Under the pieces are notes generated by a model. It was not told where the DNA came from and made no database searches. It worked only from the letters and a program-made list of their open reading frames with translations. The position numbers and the translations under genes were made by a program. Positions 1 through 5,647 of a DNA stretch of 5,725 nt are shown here, in pieces. Position 1 is the stretch's first letter. The number at the start of each line of letters is the position of its first letter. Source of the DNA: an uncultured Clostridia bacterium (GTDB taxonomy: Bacteria > Bacillota_A > Clostridia > Christensenellales > Aristaeellaceae); the NCBI GenBank assembly GCA_946613955.1, contig CAMOGC010000104.1, positions 1 to 5,725 on the forward strand, in the 5' to 3' direction.

Positions 1-733
1 CGCAGCTGCCGCAGCGGGTTCCCATCAGCAGGCCTTCCAGAGGCGTCAGGCCCATCGAAGTATCCTGGCATTTTCCGTCCATGACGGCGCTCAGGCTGGA
101 GCCGTTGCCCAGATGGCAGATGATGATCTTCTTGCCGATGGGGCTGATGCCCAGGAATTCGCAAACCCGGCGGCTGACGTAGCGGTGGCTGGTCCCGTGG
201 AAGCCGTAGCGGCGGACGTGCAGCTTTTCCTCATACATCTTCGGAATGCCGTACATGTAGGCCTTGGGGGGCATGGTCTGGTGGAAGGCGGTATCGAAAA
301 CGGCGATCTGGGGCGTCCCCTTCATGACTTTTTCGCAGGCTTCGATGCCCATCAGGTTGGCGGGATTGTGGAGCGGGCCCAGGGGGAAGCAGTCGCGAAT
401 CGCCTGCTTAACCTCTTCGTTGACCCGGACGGAGGCGGTGAAATGGCTTCCGCCGTGCAGCACGCGGTGGCCGACGGCGCCGATCTCGTCCGTGCTCTTA
501 ATCACGCCGTATTCCGGATCCTGCAGGATCTTCAGCATCAGCTGGGCGGCGGCCTCGTGATCCGGGATGGCTTCCTCGATCACCGTGGATTTCTCGCCGG
601 CGGAATGCTTCATGCGGCTGCCCTCGATGCCGATGCGCTCCACCAGCCCCTTGGCCAGTTCTTTTTCCCCGTCCATGTCGATCAGCTGATACTTCAGGGA
701 AGAGGAGCCCGCGTTAACGACCAGAATCTTCAT
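1..733 (-). CDS. ackA: Acetate kinase, C-terminus cut by the window edge
   Basis: Acetate kinase interconverts acetyl phosphate plus ADP and acetate plus ATP in the cytoplasm, the substrate-level phosphorylation step of acetate-forming fermentation. The N-terminus MKILVVNAGSSSLKYQLID is the family's phosphate-binding signature. Further hallmarks are GHRVLHGG (about 88-95), VFDTAFHQTMP (145-155), YGFHGTSHRYV (176-186), ICHLGNGSS (about 203) and MGTRCGSC (237-244). Asn7, Arg90, Asp147, His179 and Arg240 match the catalytic or substrate residues Asn7, Arg91, Asp148, His180 and Arg241 of the Methanosarcina enzyme, with a steady offset of one. About 244 of the usual 395-400 residues are present; the missing part includes the second ATP-binding motif and the catalytic Glu near residue 384. 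The start at 733 matches family N-termini. An in-frame ATG at 742 is only 2 nt from the Shine-Dalgarno and is less likely. The gene has its own promoter. The phosphotransacetylase gene (pta), often adjacent, does not lie upstream. Confidence 0.97.
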   Translation of the reverse strand, partial: MKILVVNAGSSSLKYQLIDMDGEKELAKGLVERIGIEGSRMKHSAGEKSTVIEEAIPDHEAAAQLMLKILQDPEYGVIKSTDEIGAVGHRVLHGGSHFTASVRVNEEVKQAIRDCFPLGPLHNPANLMGIEACEKVMKGTPQIAVFDTAFHQTMPPKAYMYGIPKMYEEKLHVRRYGFHGTSHRYVSRRVCEFLGISPIGKKIIICHLGNGSSLSAVMDGKCQDTSMGLTPLEGLLMGTRCGSC

Positions 734-744
734 TTTTACCATTA

Positions 745-750
745 CTCCTT
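745..750 (-). promoter_or_regulatory. Ribosome binding site of acetate kinase
   Basis: AAGGAG on the minus strand lies 11 nt before the ATG at 733 and only 2 nt before an in-frame ATG at 742, which would add Met-Val-Lys. Spacing and family N-termini favour the start at 733, although 11 nt is slightly long. Confidence 0.75.
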
Positions 751-791
751 TTTCGATCTCGCGAAGGGACGGTTTCCCATCGCCTCCGGGT

Positions 792-821
792 ATTTTACAC
801 TACTTTTCGCGGCGGTGTCAA
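792..821 (-). promoter_or_regulatory. Sigma-A promoter of acetate kinase
   Basis: On the minus strand a perfect -35 TTGACA (816-821) is followed after 18 bp by TAAAAT (792-797), which matches five of six -10 consensus bases. Transcription would start near 785 and give a leader of about 50 nt before the ATG at 733. This lets acetate kinase be expressed independently of the upstream sugar operon. I found no convincing catabolite-responsive element next to it. Confidence 0.75.
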
Positions 822-829
822 CGGAATTT

Positions 830-855
830 CCGGCGCCGGAGGCCGCTCCGGCCGG
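830..855. repeat. GC-rich inverted repeat between aga and ackA
   Basis: GCCGGAG (835-841) and CTCCGGC (846-852) form a 7-bp stem with a 4-nt loop. The flanking CCGG tetramers (830-833 and 852-855) allow an alternative, longer pairing. In the minus-strand transcript the hairpin lies about 90 nt after the alpha-galactosidase stop codon and just before the ackA promoter, but no U-run follows it. It may slow or stop transcription or protect the mRNA 3' end, but it is not a classical intrinsic terminator. Confidence 0.4.
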
Positions 856-859
856 TTTT

Positions 860-910
860 CCGGGGCGGTTCTCCCCGTGCCTCCGGCGGCTTCCTTCCAA
901 AACGCCCCGG
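860..910. repeat. 8-bp inverted repeat with 35-nt loop after aga
   Basis: CCGGGGCG at 860-867 and CGCCCCGG at 903-910 are perfect reverse complements and could enclose most of the mRNA tail that follows the alpha-galactosidase stop. In the minus-strand direction the closing arm is followed by AAAA rather than a T-run. In a GC-rich spacer it may be a chance pairing. The 211-nt spacer at 734-944 otherwise holds only the ackA promoter and leader. Confidence 0.3.
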
Positions 911-944
911 CACAGGCCTTCGCGCAAACGCCGACCGCCGCCTG

Positions 945-3131
945 TTATTCTTCCGCCCGAAGGTGAAGGGTATAGACCGGATAGTCCCCCATGGGCTCGG
1001 GCAGCGTGACCCCGGCATACATCAGAGCCGCGCCGGTCCACAGGAGCCCCATGGATTCTTCCCGGTAAACCCTCTCCGGATCCAGCCCCCGCAGCCGGGC
1101 ATACAGGAACCGGCCGTTGGCCTCCGGCTCGCGGCAGACCACGGTGACCCGGGCTTCATCCCTCTCCGGGGAAACCAGCATCCATCCGAAAGCGCCCTCC
1201 CGCAGGGTCAGCCGGTAATAGCTTCCCCGGTCAATCAGGTCCGTCTGTTCCCGATAGGCGGCAATCTGGGCTTTGATTTCTTCCTTCTCCTCCGCGGACA
1301 GCTTCCCGGGATCCAGCTCGTATCCGAATGTGCCCGCCATGGCGACGGCGCCGCGGGCGCGAAGGGGCGTCGTCCGGCCGCTCTGGTGATTCGGGGAGGC
1401 GGAAACGTGGGCTCCCATGGATCGGATCGGATAGCCGTAGGATGTACCCTTCTGGATGGTCAGCCGGTCGATGGGATCCGTGTTGTCGCTGCACCAGATC
1501 TGCGGGCTGAAGAACAGCATGCCCGCGTCGAAGCGGCCGCCGCCCCCGGAGCACCCCTCGATCAGCAGCGCCGGATATTTTTCCCGCAGCCGGAACAGCA
1601 GATCGTAGGTGCCCAGCATGAAGCGGTGCGGCGCCTCTCCCTGCCGGTCCGCCGGCAGCGCGTGGCTGTACCAGTTGCAGACGGAGCGGTTGAAATCCCA
1701 TTTGATGTATTCCATCTTCCCCTCGTCCACCAGGGCGGAGAGGGTATCGAAAAGATAATCCACCACCTGCGGATTCGCCATATCCAGCACCAGCTGCTGC
1801 CGGCCGATAATCGGCGCCCGGCCCGGCTCCCGGATGGCCCATTCGGGATGGGCCCGGAACAGATCCGAGTTCTCGCTGATCATCTCCGGCTCGACCCACA
1901 GGCCGAATTTCAGGCCCTTTTCGTGGATTCTCTCCGACAGCTCCCGCAGGCTGCATCCCAGCTTTTCCTCGTTGGTTTTCCAGTCGCCGAGGCTGGAATT
2001 GTCGCTTTCGCGGCGGCCGAACCATCCGTCGTCCAGCACCAGCAGATCCATTCCCAGCCCTTTCGCCTCCTCCGCCAGAGCCAGGATCTTCTCCGCGTCG
2101 AAATTGAAATAGCAGGCTTCCCAGCTGTTGAGCAGCACCGGGTGGCCCATCGGGTTTTCCGGCAGCACGTAGCGGTTCAGCAGCCGGTGATACCGCCCGC
2201 TCAGGCCGTTGAAGCCCGCGTCGCTGAAGATCAGGATGGTCTCCGGGGTCTGGAACCTTTCCCCGGGCGCCAGATGCCAGGAAAAGCCGGTGGGGTGAAT
2301 ACCCGTCACAAACCGGAGGCTGTTCGCCTGATCCAGGCCCGCCTCCTCGAGATGGTTGCCGGAATAAACCAGCATGCTGCCCCAGCATTCCCCGGCGTCC
2401 TCCCCGGTTTCCTCCCCGCAGAGGATGACGAAGGGATTCTCGTGATGGCTGGACATGCCTCTTTGTGACCCCAGGGCCAGATTTCCGTGGGGCACGGGCA
2501 GCCGCTCCGGCGTCCGCTCCGCCGCGTGGCGGCCGTGGAAATGCAGGAGGGAGTTCGGGCCCCGCAGGCCGTCCAGCGCCGCGGAAGCCGCTTTTTCGAG
2601 AATCAGCGGGGCGCTCCCGTCGTTGATAATCTCCGCCGAGCGGATGACCGCGTCCTCCTCGGGCCATACGCTGTATCGCAGCAGGACGGAGAAGGCGCCG
2701 GCCACGTCCCTCAGGCCGATCTCAAGGGTTTCCGTTTCTTCTCCCGCCCGGACATAAGGCAGCCCCTTCAGGGATTCCCGCCCGCGGATCAGCCGGTATC
2801 CGGCGAAGCGAAGATCAGCGGACCGGCTGCCGTCGGCCAGCGCGAGGCGCAGAGCCGGCGTCCGGTAATCCCCCGCGCCGCCGACCGGGTATTCCATCGG
2901 GAGGGTGTCCACCGAATAGCCCCGGTCCTCGGCGGTCTCATACAGATTGCCGGAGAACCCCCGGTCCATCTTCCGCAGCCTTCCGCGAAGATCCTGGGAC
3001 ACCGCCTTCCCCCAGTACAGGTGGTTCAGCAGCCCATGGGGATCGGCCCAGATCTGGTATTCGGTGTTTTTGCTCTTCAGGGTGAACAGGCGGCCCTCCG
3101 CCTCCACCCGGATCCAGTGAAACTCGTCCAT
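945..3131 (-). CDS. aga: GH36 alpha-galactosidase
   Basis: This cytoplasmic retaining alpha-galactosidase hydrolyses terminal alpha-1,6-galactose from melibiose, raffinose and stachyose. Its 728 residues are typical of bacterial GH36 enzymes of the AgaA type. An N-terminal beta-sandwich runs to about residue 310. A catalytic TIM barrel follows with NSWEACYFNF (335-344), LLVLDDGWFG (363-372), GLWVEPEMI (410-418), YIKWDFNRS (475-483), EGCSGGGGRFD (525-535) and WCSDNTD (546-552), and then a small C-terminal beta domain. Asp479 is the expected nucleophile and Asp549 the acid/base; these sit one position from Asp478 and Asp548 of Geobacillus AgaA. No signal peptide is visible, so the substrate must be imported. 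The start at 3131 follows AGGGAGAGGAAAAG, which fills the 14-nt gap after the phosphorylase stop. A longer frame to 3227 would overlap that gene and lacks homology. It is the last gene of the operon. No sucrose-kinase domain is fused at the C-terminus, unlike AgaSK. Confidence 0.96.
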   Translation of the reverse strand: MDEFHWIRVEAEGRLFTLKSKNTEYQIWADPHGLLNHLYWGKAVSQDLRGRLRKMDRGFSGNLYETAEDRGYSVDTLPMEYPVGGAGDYRTPALRLALADGSRSADLRFAGYRLIRGRESLKGLPYVRAGEETETLEIGLRDVAGAFSVLLRYSVWPEEDAVIRSAEIINDGSAPLILEKAASAALDGLRGPNSLLHFHGRHAAERTPERLPVPHGNLALGSQRGMSSHHENPFVILCGEETGEDAGECWGSMLVYSGNHLEEAGLDQANSLRFVTGIHPTGFSWHLAPGERFQTPETILIFSDAGFNGLSGRYHRLLNRYVLPENPMGHPVLLNSWEACYFNFDAEKILALAEEAKGLGMDLLVLDDGWFGRRESDNSSLGDWKTNEEKLGCSLRELSERIHEKGLKFGLWVEPEMISENSDLFRAHPEWAIREPGRAPIIGRQQLVLDMANPQVVDYLFDTLSALVDEGKMEYIKWDFNRSVCNWYSHALPADRQGEAPHRFMLGTYDLLFRLREKYPALLIEGCSGGGGRFDAGMLFFSPQIWCSDNTDPIDRLTIQKGTSYGYPIRSMGAHVSASPNHQSGRTTPLRARGAVAMAGTFGYELDPGKLSAEEKEEIKAQIAAYREQTDLIDRGSYYRLTLREGAFGWMLVSPERDEARVTVVCREPEANGRFLYARLRGLDPERVYREESMGLLWTGAALMYAGVTLPEPMGDYPVYTLHLRAEE

Positions 3132-3145
3132 CTTTTCCTCTCCCT
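3132..3145 (-). promoter_or_regulatory. Ribosome binding site deciding the GH36 start
   Basis: The 14 nt between the TAA of the phosphorylase and the ATG at 3131 read AGGGAGAGGAAAAG on the minus strand, a purine-rich Shine-Dalgarno. It fixes the start at 3131 and suggests translational coupling with the upstream gene. Confidence 0.75.
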
Positions 3146-4645
3146 TTATCCCAGAACCGTAAAGTCCATCGTCTCCAGATCGGCCTTCAGCTCGGCCCGG
3201 TCCTCGCCCCGGGCCCACCGGATCCACAGCCTGGAGCCTTCGCTTTCCAGCGTAATCTCCGCCGCCGGGTCGAAGGCCGGATGGGTGTTGCGGAAGCGGA
3301 TCAGCTCGATCTGCCGCCGGACGCAGTCATTTTGCAGGGCCTCCTCCGCCCGCTCCATGTCGTAATTGGTGCGGTTGATTTCCTTATGGCCCCCTTCCCC
3401 GGCCCGGGCGACGGCCTCGTGATCGTTTTTCCCGCAGAGCAGATCCAGATACCAGATCTGGGGTTTCCCGGGCATGAAGAGCTGAATCGCCCGGGCCAGG
3501 AGCATCTTCCGCTCGTCCTCCCCCAGGGCGCTGAAGTAGGTGGCGTTGACCTGATAATACATATTCTTCTGGCCGTGGAGGTTCTTGACGTATCCGCCCC
3601 GGGAAACCACCAGGTCGATCATCTCCCCGATCCGCTCCTCGGGCATCAGTCCCTTCAGATCCAGCAGGGGGATCCCGTCGTGGCATCCCAGCATGTGGAC
3701 CGTCCGAATGCCCTTCTCAACGGTTTCCCGGCCCCATGCGCACAAAAGGCTCCCGTCCTTGCGCTCGATGGCGTCCAGCAGCAGCCCCGGCAGGAAGAAG
3801 TCGTAGGTCATGTAGCCCTTCTCCGCCAGCACCCGATACATGCCCTCGCCGTAGCTCGCGTGAATCTCCGGCAGGCAGATCAGGCCGTATTCCGCCGCCA
3901 GGGCGCTGACCCGATCCAACAGCTCCCAGGTTTCCGGCTCGTTCAGGAAATTCTTCCGCCCCGGCGCCTTGGGCGCGTAGGCGAAGGCGTCCAGCCGGAC
4001 GATGCGGGCTCCGTATCCGGCGATGGTTTTCAGGGTTTCCCGGTAAAAGTCCCAGACCAGGGGGCTCTGGATGTTCAGATCCATCTGGCCCAGATATTTC
4101 CGCTTGCCCTTTTCCTCCCAGACCTTCTGATAGAAGGTGTTCCAGTACGGCCGGTCCGTCCCGTCGGGAAAGCGGACCATCAGCAGCGGCAGCCCCGGCT
4201 TGCGGAAAAACATGTTTTTGATTTCGGCCTCGTCCGGCTGAATATAGCCCTCCGGGGTCATTCGCCCGTGTCCTTCCCAGAACCGGTTCCAGTCGATGAA
4301 GAAATCCCGGTAGGGGGACTCGTCCCCCTTCTGAATCAGATCCTGAAACTGGGGGGACAGGACGGAGGCGTGATTCAGGATGAAATCCAGCTTCAGGTCG
4401 ATGCCGCTTTCCCGCAGGGCCTTCAGATCCTCCTCCCGGGCCAGATTTTTTTCCAGCCCGTAGTCCTGCACGGAGAAACCCCGGTCCAGATCCGTATGAT
4501 ACAGGCTGGGCAGGATATAGAAGGAGGAAAACACGTCCTTCATCTCTTCCTTCCGCAGGAATCGCACCCAGGCCTTCATGCTGCCCCCCACGCTGTCCGG
4601 ATAGGCGTTCAGCATGGGCCGCAGGTCGTTCTTCGTTCCGCTCAT
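3146..4645 (-). CDS. GH13_18 phosphorylase, probable sucrose 6F-phosphate phosphorylase
   Basis: This is a member of the sucrose-phosphorylase subfamily of GH13, 499 residues and full length. It probably cleaves a phosphorylated sucrose with inorganic phosphate into glucose 1-phosphate and fructose 6-phosphate in the cytoplasm. Catalytic motifs are DFILNHAS (87-94), RIVRLDAFAY (214-223, nucleophile Asp219), CLPEIHASYG (257-266, acid/base Glu260) and GCHDGIPLLD (320-329, transition-state stabiliser Asp323). The acceptor-site loop LHGQKNMYYQVN (356-367) differs from the LDLYQVN loop of true sucrose phosphorylases. Lys360 and His357 in it, plus Arg148 where my hand alignment places Pro134 of the Bifidobacterium enzyme, give a basic pocket suited to a phosphorylated fructosyl group. 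GH13_18 also includes glucosylglycerate and glucosylglycerol phosphorylases, so the exact substrate is inference, supported by the kinase upstream and alpha-galactosidase downstream. The start at 4645 lies 7 nt after AGGG within a 14-nt gap. Confidence 0.9.
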   Translation of the reverse strand: MSGTKNDLRPMLNAYPDSVGGSMKAWVRFLRKEEMKDVFSSFYILPSLYHTDLDRGFSVQDYGLEKNLAREEDLKALRESGIDLKLDFILNHASVLSPQFQDLIQKGDESPYRDFFIDWNRFWEGHGRMTPEGYIQPDEAEIKNMFFRKPGLPLLMVRFPDGTDRPYWNTFYQKVWEEKGKRKYLGQMDLNIQSPLVWDFYRETLKTIAGYGARIVRLDAFAYAPKAPGRKNFLNEPETWELLDRVSALAAEYGLICLPEIHASYGEGMYRVLAEKGYMTYDFFLPGLLLDAIERKDGSLLCAWGRETVEKGIRTVHMLGCHDGIPLLDLKGLMPEERIGEMIDLVVSRGGYVKNLHGQKNMYYQVNATYFSALGEDERKMLLARAIQLFMPGKPQIWYLDLLCGKNDHEAVARAGEGGHKEINRTNYDMERAEEALQNDCVRRQIELIRFRNTHPAFDPAAEITLESEGSRLWIRWARGEDRAELKADLETMDFTVLG

Positions 4646-4659
4646 TTCCGTTCCCTTTC

Positions 4660-5403
4660 TTACTTTCCCGCCCGCCGGGTATATTCCTCATAGGAAATAA
4701 TCTCCCCGGGCTTGGTCACGATGATCCGGGCCTTCCGCGCCTGATGGTGGAGCATGTCCTGCTCCATTCCCAGCACCATGGTCGTAAACGGGCTGTCCGC
4801 GCCCCCGTCCCGATGCCGGGCCAGCCGGTGGGCCAGGGTTTCCTCCGGGGTGGAATAAAGGAAGATCGGCAGATCCACGCCGTGAAGATAATCGCTGTTC
4901 CCGTGGGTCCATTCGATGATCAGGGCCTGGGTTTCGCTGAAATCCACCTCGTCATACCACAGCTCGTTTTCCTCCCGGCCCATGCGCTTGAGCCGGATGG
5001 GGCTTTTCCCCGCGTGGAAGGCGTCGATAATCCCCTGAACCTCGTCGAAATCGATCTCCTTCGGGGAGCCCAGATAGGCGCGCAGGCCCTCCTCGCCCTC
5101 GGTCTCATAAACCCGAAGCCGCTCCGCGTCGTTCTTTTTCGGAATCCGGCGGGGATAATTGTCCCCGGAAAGGACGTAGGTTCCGCAGCCCCGCTCCCGC
5201 AGCATGGCCCCCAGCAGGGAGGCAATCTCGCTCTTGCCCACGCCGCTGCCGCCGCAGACGCAGATCACGGTCTTTTCCTTTCCCAGGGTCTCCATCTCCC
5301 GAAGCAGTTCGGGAAAAATAATCTCCGCCTTCCGGATGTGCTCCTCCCCGATCTGTACGCTGTCCCCGGGCATATCCCCGTGGGGAATGTTCCGAATATC
5401 CAT
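4660..5403 (-). CDS. P-loop sugar kinase, AgaSK-like sucrose kinase
   Basis: A 247-residue soluble P-loop kinase, proposed to transfer phosphate from ATP to sucrose. The Walker A motif GGSGVGKS spans 51-58 at the end of a beta strand (VICVC). It is followed by SGDNYPRRIPKKNDAERLR (79-97), EIDFDEVQGIID (116-127), LKRMGREENELWYDEVDFS (138-156), IEWTHGN (163-169), LARHRDGG (194-201) and DSPFTTMVLGMEQDM (203-217). From memory, these motifs match the C-terminal kinase half of AgaSK of Ruminococcus gnavus, a GH36-kinase fusion reported to phosphorylate sucrose. The overall fold should resemble uridine or adenylylsulfate kinases, the likely automatic annotation. The start at 5403 follows GGAGG with a 7-nt spacer. 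A longer frame reaching 5547 would run through the promoter and is rejected. The gene is first in the operon. Sucrose as substrate is inferred from family and neighbours; a general nucleotide-type kinase is the alternative. Confidence 0.85.
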   Translation of the reverse strand: MDIRNIPHGDMPGDSVQIGEEHIRKAEIIFPELLREMETLGKEKTVICVCGGSGVGKSEIASLLGAMLRERGCGTYVLSGDNYPRRIPKKNDAERLRVYETEGEEGLRAYLGSPKEIDFDEVQGIIDAFHAGKSPIRLKRMGREENELWYDEVDFSETQALIIEWTHGNSDYLHGVDLPIFLYSTPEETLAHRLARHRDGGADSPFTTMVLGMEQDMLHHQARKARIIVTKPGEIISYEEYTRRAGK

Positions 5404-5410
5404 GCTGTTT

Positions 5411-5415
5411 CCTCC
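5411..5415 (-). promoter_or_regulatory. Ribosome binding site of the sugar kinase
   Basis: GGAGG on the minus strand sits 7 nt before the ATG at 5403 and decides that start against longer in-frame ATGs lying upstream of, or inside, the promoter. It lies only 4 nt after the leader inverted repeat at 5420-5434, so folding of that repeat could affect ribosome access. Confidence 0.85.
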
Positions 5416-5419
5416 CTGG

Positions 5420-5463
5420 CCCGTCTGTGACGGGTTATTCCCGGCGGCCCGGTCTGTCCGGGC
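5420..5463. promoter_or_regulatory. Twin inverted repeats in the operon leader
   Basis: Two perfect 6-bp inverted repeats lie between the transcription start and the Shine-Dalgarno. The first is CCCGTC-TGT-GACGGG (5420-5434) and the second is GCCCGG-TCTGT-CCGGGC (5447-5463). Both contain GTCTGT, with the copies 29 bp apart, and an 8-bp direct repeat GGCGGCCC occurs at 5443 and 5461. As RNA they would be two stable hairpins just upstream of the ribosome binding site. As DNA they are candidate operators for a repressor bound downstream of the promoter. The sequence does not say which. No T-run follows either one, so they are not intrinsic terminators. Confidence 0.45.
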
Positions 5464-5476
5464 GGCCCAACAATTC

Positions 5477-5505
5477 ATTATAGACAATCCCCTTCCTTCT
5501 GACAA
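5477..5505 (-). promoter_or_regulatory. Sigma-A promoter of the kinase-phosphorylase-galactosidase operon
   Basis: On the minus strand TTGTCA (5500-5505, five of six consensus bases) is followed after exactly 17 bp by a perfect TATAAT (5477-5482). The start would fall near 5470 and give a leader of about 66 nt. Tight gene spacing and no internal promoter that I can see suggest one transcript for the three sugar genes. The spacer and flanks are notably AT-rich for this DNA. Confidence 0.85.
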
Positions 5506-5590
5506 GCGGCGGGAGGGCATCTTTTTCTCTTCTTCAGGGCAAAACATTCAGGCATCATCGACGAGCGCTGCGACTGATCCCCGCCCCATG

Positions 5591-5619
5591 AAAAAGCCCC
5601 GGCCGCGCGCCGGGGTTTT
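5591..5619 (-). terminator. Intrinsic terminator, probably bidirectional
   Basis: CCCCGGC (5597-5603) and GCCGGGG (5609-5615) form a perfect 7-bp GC stem with a 5-nt loop. A run of five A precedes it and four T follow it on the plus strand, so both transcripts carry a U-run after the stem. On the minus strand it lies about 30 nt after the TAG of the partial upstream gene, where that gene's terminator is expected, and it insulates the sugar operon promoter. Confidence 0.85.
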
Positions 5620-5647
5620 CATTTTACGTTTTTTCATGAGAACGCTT

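Noticed and set aside
113..1009. Plus-strand open frame of 298 codons over acetate kinase and the spacer
   Set aside because: It is antisense to a textbook acetate kinase and runs through the ackA promoter; no family is recognisable.
963..2468. Long plus-strand open frame of 501 codons opposite the GH36 gene
   Set aside because: Antisense shadow of a GC-biased real gene: no recognisable motif and no ribosome binding site, while the minus strand has a complete GH36 enzyme.
1231..2667. Minus-strand open frame of 478 codons inside the GH36 gene in another frame
   Set aside because: Gly/Arg/Pro-rich out-of-frame translation of the same gene, without motifs.
3132..3227. 32-residue N-terminal extension of the alpha-galactosidase
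   Set aside because: It would overlap the phosphorylase by about 80 nt; the good ribosome binding site and family N-terminus support the start at 3131.
3281..4693. Long plus-strand open frame of 470 codons opposite the phosphorylase
   Set aside because: Same antisense effect; composition is repetitive in Gln, Val, Pro and Leu, as expected from complementing GC-rich codons.
5404..5547. 48-residue N-terminal extension of the kinase
   Set aside because: It would translate through the -35, the -10 and the leader hairpins; GGAGG 7 nt before the ATG at 5403 decides the start.
5404..5590. Riboswitch or T-box in the operon leader
   Set aside because: The leader after the predicted start is only about 66 nt with two simple hairpins; no conserved riboswitch or T-box core is visible.
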